A stretch of DNA of 64,000 nt, taken from positions 1 through 64,000 of the forward strand of contig DASXES010000008.1 of NCBI GenBank assembly GCA_036489975.1, given 5' to 3'. This document shows, one piece after another, positions 25,916 to 33,990 of the stretch (its first letter is position 1; each line of letters begins with the position of its first letter). This stretch comes from Roseiarcus sp036489975. GTDB taxonomy: Bacteria; Pseudomonadota; Alphaproteobacteria; Rhizobiales; Beijerinckiaceae. The notes under the pieces were generated by a model. That model searched no databases. It was given only the letters and a program-made list of their open reading frames with translations, and was not told the origin of the DNA. Made by a program: the position numbers and the translations under genes.

Positions 25916-27472
25916 ATGAAAAGTCCAGAGCCTCACTCCAGCGGCGCCGAGGCGCCGGCGCCATTCCTCACGCTGACCGATGTGCGCAAGAGCTATTCCG
26001 GAGTTCAGGCGCTGAGCGGGCTTTCCATGCAGGTGTCGCGGGGCGAAGTGATCGGCCTCGTGGGCGAGAACGGGGCGGGCAAGTCCACGCTGATGAAGAT
26101 CTTGGGCGGCGTGATCGCCCCCGATGGCGGTGAGATCGCGATAGACGGCGTCGCCCATAATGCGCTCTCGGTTGCGGACAGCATGGGCGCGGGCATCGCC
26201 TTCGTGCACCAGGAACTCAATCTATTCGACAATCTCGATGTCGCCGGAAACGTCTTCATTGGACGCGAGCCGCTGTGCTGGGGCTGGATGCGGTTCGTCG
26301 ACCGAGGCCTCCAGCGCGCAAAGGTGGCGCCGCTCCTCGAACGGCTTGGCGCCAACTTCAAGCCCGATACACCGGTCGCCAGCCTGTCACTGGCGCAACA
26401 GCAGATGGTCGAGATCGCCAAGGCGCTTTCGGTGGAGGCGCGGCTGGTCATTCTCGATGAACCAACCTCGAGCCTCCCGCTGGCGGAAACCGACAAGCTT
26501 CTCGACATCATCGCCGGCCTCAAGGCGGAGGGAATCGCGGTCATCTTCATTTCGCACCGGCTCCATGAAATCGAACAAGCTGCCGACCGGGTCATCGCGT
26601 TGCGCGACGGGAAACTGGCAGGGACTCTCGACAAGGCCGAGATTTCCCATGACCGCATGGTCAAGCTGATGATCGGGCGCGACCTCAAGGCGCGCACGGG
26701 AGGACCGAAGGCCGGGCCGGGCAAGGTCAGGCTCGCGGCCCGAGCCGTGCAGACCAGCACCTACCCGCTGCGCCCAGTCAGCCTGGAGTTGCGCGAAAGG
26801 GAGATTCTTGGGCTGGCGGGCCTCGTTGGGGCGGGCCGCACGGAACTGGCCCGGGCCTTGTTCGGCATCGATCCGATTCTGGGCGGAAAACTGGAAATCG
26901 ATGGGGCGCCCGTCACGCTCTCGTCTGCCGCCGACGCCGTGGCGCACGGCATATTTCTTGTGCCGGAGGACCGCAAGGGCGCGGGCATCCTGCTTGGCCT
27001 GCCGATCGTCGAGAATATTTCACTCCCGAACCTGGAAGCCTATGCGAGGGGCTTTCTGGTGTCGCCGCGCATGGAGGCGGCGACCGCGGAAATCCAGCGC
27101 GTCAATCTGGCGATCAAGACGCCGTCGGTGACGACCCTCGCCAGTTCGCTTTCAGGGGGCAACCAGCAGAAAGTGGTGCTGGCCAAGTGGCTGGCCATGG
27201 CGCCCAAGGTCATGATCATGGACGAGCCGACGCGCGGCATCGACGTCGGGACAAAGGCCGAAATCTATCGCCTGATGCGCGAACTTGCGGATTCCGGGGT
27301 CGCGGTGCTGATGATTTCGAGCGACATGGAAGAGGTGATCGGGGTGTCCGATCGCATCGCCGTCATGCACGAGGGCGCGATCTCGGGCATTCTCGAGCCC
27401 GCGCAATTCAGCGAGGAGAACGTTCTGCTTCTCGCGGTGGGCAAAACTGCAAACCTGGCAGGAACCGCATGA
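25916..27472 (+). CDS. Ribose-type sugar ABC transporter, ATP-binding protein (two NBDs)
   Basis: A 518-residue protein with two ATPase domains, as in RbsA. The first has Walker A GENGAGKST and Walker B ARLVILDEPTSS; the second has the degenerate GLVGAGRTE, the signature LSGGNQQKVVLAKWL and Walker B PKVMIMDEPTRGID. It energises import of the sugar captured by the upstream binding protein. The ATG at 25916 starts MKSPEPHSSG; 13 extra residues are possible upstream. It overlaps the permease start by four bases (ATGA). Confidence 0.95.
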   Translation: MKSPEPHSSGAEAPAPFLTLTDVRKSYSGVQALSGLSMQVSRGEVIGLVGENGAGKSTLMKILGGVIAPDGGEIAIDGVAHNALSVADSMGAGIAFVHQELNLFDNLDVAGNVFIGREPLCWGWMRFVDRGLQRAKVAPLLERLGANFKPDTPVASLSLAQQQMVEIAKALSVEARLVILDEPTSSLPLAETDKLLDIIAGLKAEGIAVIFISHRLHEIEQAADRVIALRDGKLAGTLDKAEISHDRMVKLMIGRDLKARTGGPKAGPGKVRLAARAVQTSTYPLRPVSLELREREILGLAGLVGAGRTELARALFGIDPILGGKLEIDGAPVTLSSAADAVAHGIFLVPEDRKGAGILLGLPIVENISLPNLEAYARGFLVSPRMEAATAEIQRVNLAIKTPSVTTLASSLSGGNQQKVVLAKWLAMAPKVMIMDEPTRGIDVGTKAEIYRLMRELADSGVAVLMISSDMEEVIGVSDRIAVMHEGAISGILEPAQFSEENVLLLAVGKTANLAGTA

Positions 27473-28455
27473 CCAAAAAAGACTTTGGTCTTCTCATTCT
27501 CATCTTGGCGGTTGGGGTGGTCGTGACCATCCTCAACCCACGGTTCCTGTTGCCGATCAACCTCTCCAACACCTCGAACCTCGTCGGCATGTTCGGCCTG
27601 TCCGCGATCGGGCAGGCTTTCGTCATCATTACCGGGGGCATCGAATTGTCGGTCGGCTCGATGATCGGGCTGGTCGGGGTGCTGTTCGTCGACTTCGTCG
27701 CGGTGAGGGGCGTCCCCTGGCCGGCGGCGGTGGCGCTCATGCTCGCGCTAGCGGTCGTGGTCGGGCTCGTCCACGGCCTCCTGATCACCAAGCTCAAGCT
27801 GCAGCCGTTCATCGTGACCCTGTGCGGCTTATTGTTCTATCGCGGGATCGCACGGTTCTACACGCAGGACGCCACGGCCGGTTTTGCCTTCGGGCAGAAC
27901 TTTCCGACTCTCGACTGGCTGACGTCGGGCAAGATCTATGGCGTTCCGATCACCTTCGTCGCCTTGCTGGTCGTCGCGTTCGTCATGTGGTTCGTGCTGC
28001 ACCGATCCGTCTTCGGCCGCCATCTTTACGCCGTGGGCAAAAACGAGGAAGCGGCGCGCTTTTCGGGGATCCGGACCGATCGGATCATCATCTGGGCCTA
28101 TGTCATCTGCCAGGTGCTCACCGCGATCGCGGCGATCTATTTCGCCATGTATACGCGCTCGATCTCGCCGTCTTCGCAGGGTAATTTCTACGAGCTTTAC
28201 GCGATCGCCGCAGCCGTGCTCGGCGGTTGCTCGCTGTTCGGCGGCGAAGGTTCGCTGATCGGCGTCGTTCTCGGGGTCGTGCTGTTGCAGGAACTCCAGA
28301 ATCTCGTGAACCTGCTCGGCATCCCCTCTTCGCTCAACTACGCGGTGATGGGGGGCGTCATCCTCATCGGCGTCATCCTGGACCAGCAGCTGGGAAGGTT
28401 CCAGGCGCGCCGGCAGGCTGCCGAACTGGCCCGCAGGGGCGCCGAAACCGCCTGA
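27469..28455 (+). CDS. Ribose-type sugar ABC transporter, permease
   Basis: A 328-residue membrane protein with eight to ten hydrophobic segments, beginning LLILILAVGVVVTILNPRF. GGIELSVGSMIGLVG and AVGKNEEAARFSGI are RbsC-family motifs (the second contacts the ATPase). The C-terminal SSLNYAVMGGVILIGVILD is followed by a short basic tail. It overlaps the ATPase gene by ATGA. Only one permease gene is present, so a homodimer is expected. Confidence 0.95.
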   Translation: MTKKDFGLLILILAVGVVVTILNPRFLLPINLSNTSNLVGMFGLSAIGQAFVIITGGIELSVGSMIGLVGVLFVDFVAVRGVPWPAAVALMLALAVVVGLVHGLLITKLKLQPFIVTLCGLLFYRGIARFYTQDATAGFAFGQNFPTLDWLTSGKIYGVPITFVALLVVAFVMWFVLHRSVFGRHLYAVGKNEEAARFSGIRTDRIIIWAYVICQVLTAIAAIYFAMYTRSISPSSQGNFYELYAIAAAVLGGCSLFGGEGSLIGVVLGVVLLQELQNLVNLLGIPSSLNYAVMGGVILIGVILDQQLGRFQARRQAAELARRGAETA

Positions 28456-28570
28456 GCCGCCGCGACAGTCCGCCATGGCGATGTGAATCATTCGCGGTTA
28501 CATTCGCGGACCGGCCCGGGAGATCGCCGATTCGCAACCGCGCCGCCTTCGGGGCAAGGGAGTCCGGCCC

Positions 28571-29611
28571 ATGATTCAGGGAGCGAGCATCGTCGCTCTG
28601 GTGCTTGTCGCCTTCGTGGTCCTCACCGTCCTCATGGGCGTGCGCCAGGTGCCGCAGGGCTACAATTACACCGTCGAGCGGTTCGGCCGCTATCACAAGA
28701 CCCTGACCCCCGGTCTCGGAGTCATCTTTCCGTATATCGACTCCGTCGGCCGCAAGCTCAACGTCATGGAGCAGGTCATGGATGTCCCGAGCCAGGAAAT
28801 CATCACCAAGGACAACGCGACCGTGACGGTGGACGGGGTCGCCTTCTATCAGGTGCTTGACGCACGACGGGCGGCCTACGAGATCTCCGATCTTCAGTCC
28901 GCCCTGCGCAACATCGTCATGACCAATGTGCGCACCGTCATGGGTTCGATGGACCTGGACCAATTGCTCTCCCATCGCGACGAAATCAACGCGCGGCTTT
29001 TGACGGTGATCGACGCCGCCTCGGAGCCCTGGGGGATCAAGGTCACGCGCGTCGAGATCAAGGACATCGTGCCGCCCAGAGACCTTGTGGACGCGATGGG
29101 GCGGCAGATGAAGGCCGAGCGCGAGAAGCGCGCGGTGATCCTTGAAGCCGAAGGCATGCGGCAGTCCGACATCACTCGCGCCGAGGGCCGCAAGGCGGCG
29201 CTCGTGCTCGAAGCCGAAGGCCGGCGCGACGCGGCGTTCCGCGCTGCTGAGGCGGTCGAGCGAACCGCCGCGGCGGAAGCGGAGGCGACTCGGGTGATCA
29301 GCGAGGCGACCGCCAATGGCGACGTGGTGGCGGTGAACTTTCTGATCGCGGACAAATATATCGCCGCCCTTCACGCGCTTGCCCAATCGCCCAACCAGAA
29401 GCTCGTGATCGTGCCGATGGAATTGAGCTCGCTTGCCGGCACGCTTGGGGGATTGAGCCAGATCGCCGCGAGCGCCATGAGCGCGGAAACTGTCGCAGCC
29501 CCGCGGCCGCGTCCCTCCGGGTCCGTGCCGAACACGGCCGCGACAAGCTCGCCGCCGCCTTCGCCCTGGCAAGGGCCTGAGAACGCGCCTCAGGGCGGCG
29601 CTTCTTCTTAA
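28571..29611 (+). CDS. SPFH/band-7 membrane protein (QmcA-like)
   Basis: A 346-residue protein: one N-terminal transmembrane helix (IVALVLVAFVVLTVLMGV), the SPFH/prohibitin domain (VPQGYNYTVERFGRYHKTLTPG, DVPSQEIITKDNATVTVDG), a long Ala/Glu/Arg-rich coiled coil (about residues 170-250) and a Pro/Ser-rich tail. QmcA-type proteins build oligomeric membrane cages and modulate proteases such as FtsH. The NfeD-like gene follows 23 bases later, the usual pairing. It is separated by 115 bases from the sugar transporter and is probably independent of it. Confidence 0.93.
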   Translation: MIQGASIVALVLVAFVVLTVLMGVRQVPQGYNYTVERFGRYHKTLTPGLGVIFPYIDSVGRKLNVMEQVMDVPSQEIITKDNATVTVDGVAFYQVLDARRAAYEISDLQSALRNIVMTNVRTVMGSMDLDQLLSHRDEINARLLTVIDAASEPWGIKVTRVEIKDIVPPRDLVDAMGRQMKAEREKRAVILEAEGMRQSDITRAEGRKAALVLEAEGRRDAAFRAAEAVERTAAAEAEATRVISEATANGDVVAVNFLIADKYIAALHALAQSPNQKLVIVPMELSSLAGTLGGLSQIAASAMSAETVAAPRPRPSGSVPNTAATSSPPPSPWQGPENAPQGGASS

Positions 29612-29634
29612 AGGAGGATCACGCGGAGCCCGCG

Positions 29635-30087
29635 ATGGACACCCTCCTCGAACCGGCCCATTTCGTTGCGCTTGCGTGGCTCGTCGCCGGGCTCGTTCTC
29701 AGCGCGATCGAGACGCTTGCGCCGGGCGCTTTCTTCATCTGGTTCGGCGCCGCCGCGGCGATCGTCGGCGCCGTCGCGTGGTTCGCGCCCATGGGCTTCG
29801 TCGCGCAGCTCGTTCTGTTCGCCATACTGGTGGCGGCGCTGGTCCTTGTCGGACGGCGGGTCTACGGGTCGCGCGGCCAGGGGCCCGGGCCCCTGCCGCA
29901 AAGCCGCGCGCACGCCATGGTCGGGGCCGACTTCTTCCTCGAAGAAGCGATCGCGCGCGGCTATGGGCGCATCCGGGTCGGGGACAGTTCCTGGCGCGTC
30001 GCCGGCGCCGATTGTCCGGCGGGGGCGAGGGTCCGGGTGGTTGCGGTAGAGGACGGATCTCTTCTGCGGGTCGAGCGGGTCGCGTGA
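29635..30087 (+). CDS. NfeD-like membrane protein
   Basis: A 150-residue protein with three or so N-terminal transmembrane segments (FVALAWLVAGLVLSAIE, FFIWFGAAAAIVGAVAWF, LVLFAILVAALVLVGRRVYG) and a C-terminal OB-fold domain (YGRIRVGDSSWRVAGADCPAG, VRVVAVEDGSLLRVERV). Such short NfeD proteins pair with SPFH proteins of the QmcA type. A GGAGG ribosome binding site lies in the 23-base gap after the SPFH gene, consistent with an operon. Confidence 0.92.
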   Translation: MDTLLEPAHFVALAWLVAGLVLSAIETLAPGAFFIWFGAAAAIVGAVAWFAPMGFVAQLVLFAILVAALVLVGRRVYGSRGQGPGPLPQSRAHAMVGADFFLEEAIARGYGRIRVGDSSWRVAGADCPAGARVRVVAVEDGSLLRVERVA

Positions 30088-30109
30088 GCTCACGCGGGGT
30101 CGGCGTGGA

Positions 30110-30547
30110 TCAGCGGTAGACCAGCACCGGAATGGTCGAGTGCGTCAGCACCTTCGACGTCTCGCTGCCCAAGAGCAGCGCCGAGAGTCCGCGCCGCCCG
30201 TGCGAGGCCATGACGATGAGGTCGCAGCCCTGCGCATGCGCGGCGTCGATGATGGCGCGAAACGGCTGGTCGTGAATCTCGCGAATTGTCTCGACCGGCA
30301 CGCCCGCCGCCTGTCCCGCCATCCTCACCTGCTCCATCGCCCTCTCGGACAGGCCGCGCGAAGCCTCCTCGTAATCCCCCTGGTCGAGCGGGAACAGAAC
30401 CGCGTCCACCGGCGGAGAGCGATAGGGCTCGCTCACCGTGATCGACGTCACTTTCGCGCTCGTCTCCCTGGCGAGTTGCACGCCGTAGAGGACCGCCTTG
30501 CGCGACAGGTCCGACCCATCCGTCGGAATGAGAATGTGCTTGAACAT
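30110..30547 (-). CDS. Universal stress protein (UspA family)
   Basis: A 145-residue UspA-fold protein. ILIPTDGSDLSRKAVLYG is the N-terminal strand and helix, and MASHGRRGLSALLLGSETSKVL is the ATP-binding motif G-2x-G-9x-G-S/T. Such proteins are induced in stress and bind ATP or AMP. It lies 12 bases downstream of the YeaQ-like membrane protein on the same strand, so the two probably form one stress operon. Confidence 0.93.
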   Translation of the reverse strand: MFKHILIPTDGSDLSRKAVLYGVQLARETSAKVTSITVSEPYRSPPVDAVLFPLDQGDYEEASRGLSERAMEQVRMAGQAAGVPVETIREIHDQPFRAIIDAAHAQGCDLIVMASHGRRGLSALLLGSETSKVLTHSTIPVLVYR

Positions 30548-30559
30548 GAAATCTCCCCG

Positions 30560-30838
30560 CTATCGGGCGCCGCCCCATCCGCTCGCCCCGACCGAGCGCA
30601 GAACAATCAGAAGGATGACGGCCCCGATCGCCGCGTCGACTACCATGCCCGTGAGGCCGCTCCAAAAATGCAGATTGAGCCGCGGCACAAGCCAGTCGCC
30701 GATCAGCGCCCCGACCACGCCCACCGCCGCGTCGCCGACAAGACCAAGACCATTGCCGCGCAGGACCTTGCCGATCAGCCATCCGGCGACGACGCCGACA
30801 ACCAAAATGACGATGATGCGCTCGTCCGAAAAACGCAC
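30560..30838 (-). CDS. GlsB/YeaQ/YmgE-type stress membrane protein
   Basis: A 92-residue hydrophobic protein with three transmembrane segments and glycine-rich helices: VVGVVAGWLIGKVLRGNGLGLVGD, AVGVVGALIGDWLV and VVDAAIGAVILLIVLRSV, the transglycosylase-associated/YeaQ family. Function is not established, but members are general-stress induced. Start is a GTG at 30838 with GGAGGGAATCACA upstream. A TATAAT box is visible on the minus strand at 30866-30871, but its -35 is poor. Confidence 0.9.
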   Translation of the reverse strand: MRFSDERIIVILVVGVVAGWLIGKVLRGNGLGLVGDAAVGVVGALIGDWLVPRLNLHFWSGLTGMVVDAAIGAVILLIVLRSVGASGWGGAR

Positions 30839-31041
30839 TGTGATTCCCTCCGAGGAACCTAACTCATTATACGCGGGTTAACGGAAGCTAAAGGCGCAGG
30901 CCCGCGGCTTGTGCCCGCAGCTTGCGCCCACAGCTTGTCGCCACAGTTGCGGCGCCTGCTGCGGGCGGCTAAATCTGGCCCCACGGGGTCATCACAATGC
31001 GGATTTCCGCTCTCGCCCCTAACCTCCCAAGGAGCCATCTC

Positions 31042-31635
31042 ATGGCCTTCACGCTGCCCGATCTGCCCTATCCGCACGATGCGCTGAAACCCTACATGTC
31101 GGCGGAAACCCTCGAATTTCACCACGACAAGCATCATCTGGCCTATGTCAACAACGGCAACAACGCGCTCAAAGGAACCGAGTGGGAGGGGAAGCCCCTC
31201 GAGGAGATCGTCAAGGGTTCGTTCGGCAAGAACCCGGCCGTGTTCAACAACGCCGGCCAGCATTATAACCACATCCATTTCTGGAAATGGATGAAGCCGA
31301 ACGCGAGCAACAAGATCCCCGGCGAACTCGAGAAGGCCTTGAAAGACTCGTTCGGCTCGATCGAAAAGGCGAAAGAGGACTTCATCCAGGGCGGCGTCAC
31401 CCAGTTCGGCTCGGGCTGGTCGTGGCTCGCCGTCAAGGACGGCAAGGTTCAGGTGATGAAGACGCCGAACGGCGAGAACCCGCTCGTGCATGGCGCGAAA
31501 CCGATCCTCGGCGTCGATGTGTGGGAGCACTCCTACTACATCGACTATCGCAACCGTCGGCCCGATTATCTCAAGGCGTGGGCCGATCACCTCATCAACT
31601 GGGAATATGTGGCCGAGCTGTTCGGCGCGAAGTAG
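31042..31635 (+). CDS. sodB: Superoxide dismutase (Fe type)
   Basis: A 197-residue cytoplasmic Fe/Mn-family superoxide dismutase. Metal ligands lie in EFHHDKHHLAYV, NNAGQHYNHIHFWKWM, and DVWEHSYYIDYRNRRPDY (two His, Asp, His). GVTQFGSGWSWL is closer to iron-type than manganese-type enzymes, but metal preference can be cambialistic. The ATG at 31042 follows AAGGAG at 31029; the upstream in-frame start is not conserved. A palindromic repeat lies right after the stop codon. Confidence 0.95.
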   Translation: MAFTLPDLPYPHDALKPYMSAETLEFHHDKHHLAYVNNGNNALKGTEWEGKPLEEIVKGSFGKNPAVFNNAGQHYNHIHFWKWMKPNASNKIPGELEKALKDSFGSIEKAKEDFIQGGVTQFGSGWSWLAVKDGKVQVMKTPNGENPLVHGAKPILGVDVWEHSYYIDYRNRRPDYLKAWADHLINWEYVAELFGAK

Positions 31636-31647
31636 CGGAATCGCCAT

Positions 31648-31737
31648 CGTCATTGCGAGCGAAGCGAAGCAATCCAGGAGTCGCAGGGCGCCCTACGGCT
31701 CCTGGATCGCCACGTCGCTTCGCTTCTCGCGATGACG
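31648..31737. repeat. Palindromic repeat, copy A (downstream of sodB)
   Basis: Left arm 31648-31680 and right arm 31699-31737 form a long imperfect inverted repeat, with an 18-base loop that contains the palindrome AGGGCGCCCT. The outer ends are CGTCATTGCGAG and CTCGCGATGACG, the inner ends AATCCAGGAG and CTCCTGGAT. The same family recurs at 35.3-36.0 kb. It starts 12 bases after the sodB stop and could stabilise or terminate that transcript. Confidence 0.85.
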
Positions 31738-31759
31738 AGTAGGTCCGAAACGTTATGTC

Positions 31760-32131
31760 CTAGTCGGTCAGGTTCAGCGTTTTCTGCGTGCAGACATCGA
31801 CGTCGGAAGCGTCCATCGTCTGACCGTCGGCGAAGGTTCCGTGCAGGTCGAGGCGGCAGTTGAAAGGCCGCGGCAGTTGGGCCGCCACGTGGCCGCCGGC
31901 CTTCAGCGGGCCCAGCACCTTCTTCCAGCTCGCTGAGCCGCTCATGGCCGCCTGCAGCTGAACGAGATCGGTCTTGCGCGCGTTCGTCACCATGATCGTG
32001 ACCGTGGGCGCCGCGTCCGGCGTCTTCGCCCTGAGCTTGGTAGGGGGCGCCCCATTCTGGCCGAGCGCCGGCGCCGCGATCAGGCCACAGAGCGCCGCAG
32101 CCAACGCCACGGAAAATGCCGGTCTCGTCAT
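31760..32131 (-). CDS. Small exported protein of unknown function
   Basis: A 123-residue protein with a signal peptide (AFSVALAAALCGLIAAPALGQ) and a mature domain of about 100 residues containing VTIMVTNARKTDLVQLQAAM and a possible disulfide pair in FNCRLDLHG and DVCTQKTL. No family is recognised. The ATG at 32131 (MTRPAFSVAL) is preferred to 32158 because the signal sequence starts there. It is 43 bases from the LOG-family gene, in the same direction. Confidence 0.7.
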   Translation of the reverse strand: MTRPAFSVALAAALCGLIAAPALGQNGAPPTKLRAKTPDAAPTVTIMVTNARKTDLVQLQAAMSGSASWKKVLGPLKAGGHVAAQLPRPFNCRLDLHGTFADGQTMDASDVDVCTQKTLNLTD

Positions 32132-32174
32132 CAATCGCCTCCCGCGCTCACGCTCCACGGCTTCCGCCTCGCCA

Positions 32175-32795
32175 TCACATCTCGCGAGGGAATAGGGCGT
32201 CCTGCGGCGCGCGCTCGGCTGAGCGGCGCTCCGCCGCGGCGCGCAGCATCGGCAGCACGTCCTCGATTCGCTCCGCCACCAGGTAGCGCAGGTCGAAGCC
32301 TTCGCGGATGAAGCCCTGGAGGCGCATATGGGCGAACAGCGCCAGCAGCGGGCGCCAGAAGCCGCCTATATCGGCGAGAAGGATCGGCTTCACGTGGCGA
32401 TTGAGCTGCGCCCAGGTCAATTGCTCGACCAGTTCCTCCAGCGTGCCGGCCCCGCCCGGCAAGGCGACAAATGCGTCGGCGCGGTCGAACATCGCCTGCT
32501 TGCGCTCATGCATGGTGTCGACGACGACCATCTCCTGCGCCGCGGTCAGCGCGTGCTCCTTGCGGACGAGGAAATCCGGGATGATCCCGGTCACATAGCC
32601 GCCGGCCGCGAGCGTCGAGCGGGCGAGGCGCCCCATCAGCCCCTCGCCGCCGCCGCCGTAGACCAGGCCGACGCCGCCGGCCGCCAGCGCACGCCCAAGC
32701 TCTTCGGCCGCCTCGCCAAACCGCGCGTCGGCGCCGTTGCCCGACCCGCAATAGACGCAAACGTTCCGAATCGCGCTCATCTCTGACTTGCTCAT
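32175..32795 (-). CDS. LOG-family protein (cytokinin riboside 5'-monophosphate phosphoribohydrolase type)
   Basis: A 206-residue Rossmann-like protein. VCVYCGSGNGADARF, GLVYGGGGEGLMGRLA and the catalytic PGGAGTLEELVEQLTW are the LOG/TIGR00730 signatures. Related enzymes hydrolyse the ribose-base bond of nucleoside monophosphates and, in plants and some bacteria, release active cytokinins. The actual bacterial substrate is uncertain. Start codon 32795 or the internal ATG at 32780 are both possible. Confidence 0.9.
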   Translation of the reverse strand: MSKSEMSAIRNVCVYCGSGNGADARFGEAAEELGRALAAGGVGLVYGGGGEGLMGRLARSTLAAGGYVTGIIPDFLVRKEHALTAAQEMVVVDTMHERKQAMFDRADAFVALPGGAGTLEELVEQLTWAQLNRHVKPILLADIGGFWRPLLALFAHMRLQGFIREGFDLRYLVAERIEDVLPMLRAAAERRSAERAPQDALFPREM

Positions 32796-32838
32796 GGCCG
32801 ATTTGCCGCCCGCGGCCGGGCGCCGTCAAGCGAGGCGG

Positions 32839-33990
32839 TCACGCCTCCTCCAGTCCGATCTCGCGCAATATCTCCGCCTGATGCTCGCCGAGGTTCGGAG
32901 AACGTCGGTCAAGCGCAAGCGGATTGTCGCTCATCAGGATCGGAGAACGAAGGCCGGGCGTCCCTTGCGGCTCGATGCGCATGCCGCGCGCCTTGAACTG
33001 CGGATCGTCGAACAGGTCTGCGATCGTGTTGATCGGGCCGGCCGGAACGACGGCCTTCTCCAGCGCGGCGAGCAGGTCGTCGCGCTTCCATAGTACGGTT
33101 TTCGCGATGAGCGCGCGCTCCATCTCGTCCCGGTTCGTCACCCGCGCGGGGTTGGTCGCGAAAAGCGGGTCAAGCGCCATTCCCTCGAGCCCCAGCGCGC
33201 CGCAGAGCCGGGCGAACTGGCCGTCATTGCCGACCGCGATGATCAACCATCCGTCCGCGACAGGAAGCGTCTGGTAGGGCGCGAGATTGACATGGGCGTT
33301 GCCCATCCGCCTCGGCGATTTCCCGGACGCGAGATAGTTCATCGCCTGGTTGGCGAGCATCGTGGTCATCGAGTCGAACAGCGCAAGGTCAACATATTGT
33401 CCGCGCCCGGTCTTCTCGCGCGCGATCAGAGCCGCCTCGATGGCGATGACGCCATAAAGCCCCGTGAACAGATCGCTGATCGCGACGCCCGCCTTCTGCG
33501 GCGAGCCGTCCGGCTCGCCGGTGATGCTCATGATTCCGGACATACCCTGGACGAGGAAGTCATAGCCGGCGCGCTTCGCGTAAGGGCCCGTCTGTCCGAA
33601 GCCCGTCACCGAGCAATAGATGAGCCGCGGATTGAGCGCTTTCAGGCTGTCGTAGTCGAGGCCGAACTTCCTTAACCCCCCGACCTTGAAGTTCTCGATG
33701 AGCACGTCGGAGCGGGCCGCGAGCCTGCGCACGATCTCGCGCCCGCGCTCGGTCTTGAAATCGGCGACGATTGAGCGTTTTCCCCGATTGCACGAATGGA
33801 AATAGGCGGCGGACCGCTCGCCTTCGGTCTCGATGAACGGGGGTCCCCAGGCGCGCGTCTCGTCGCCCTCGGGGCTCTCGACCTTGATGACGTCGGCGCC
33901 AAGGTCTGCGAGCGTCTGCCCGGCGGTCGGACCGGCGAGCACGCGCGCGAGTTCGAGAACGCGCAGGCCAGCGAGCGCGCTCGCGCTCAA
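32839..33990 (-). CDS. CaiB/BaiF family CoA-transferase, probable glutarate CoA-transferase
   Basis: A 383-residue class III CoA-transferase. VLELARVLAGPTAGQTLADLGADVIKVE, KRSIVADFK and GYDFLVQGMSG are family blocks, with the catalytic Asp expected in the YDFLVQ region. The start is a TTG at 33990 that overlaps the stop of the glutaryl-CoA dehydrogenase gene (TTGA). That coupling suggests it activates glutarate to glutaryl-CoA from succinyl-CoA, as the SUGCT enzyme does in mammals. The substrate is inference from context. Confidence 0.88.
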   Translation of the reverse strand: MSASALAGLRVLELARVLAGPTAGQTLADLGADVIKVESPEGDETRAWGPPFIETEGERSAAYFHSCNRGKRSIVADFKTERGREIVRRLAARSDVLIENFKVGGLRKFGLDYDSLKALNPRLIYCSVTGFGQTGPYAKRAGYDFLVQGMSGIMSITGEPDGSPQKAGVAISDLFTGLYGVIAIEAALIAREKTGRGQYVDLALFDSMTTMLANQAMNYLASGKSPRRMGNAHVNLAPYQTLPVADGWLIIAVGNDGQFARLCGALGLEGMALDPLFATNPARVTNRDEMERALIAKTVLWKRDDLLAALEKAVVPAGPINTIADLFDDPQFKARGMRIEPQGTPGLRSPILMSDNPLALDRRSPNLGEHQAEILREIGLEEA

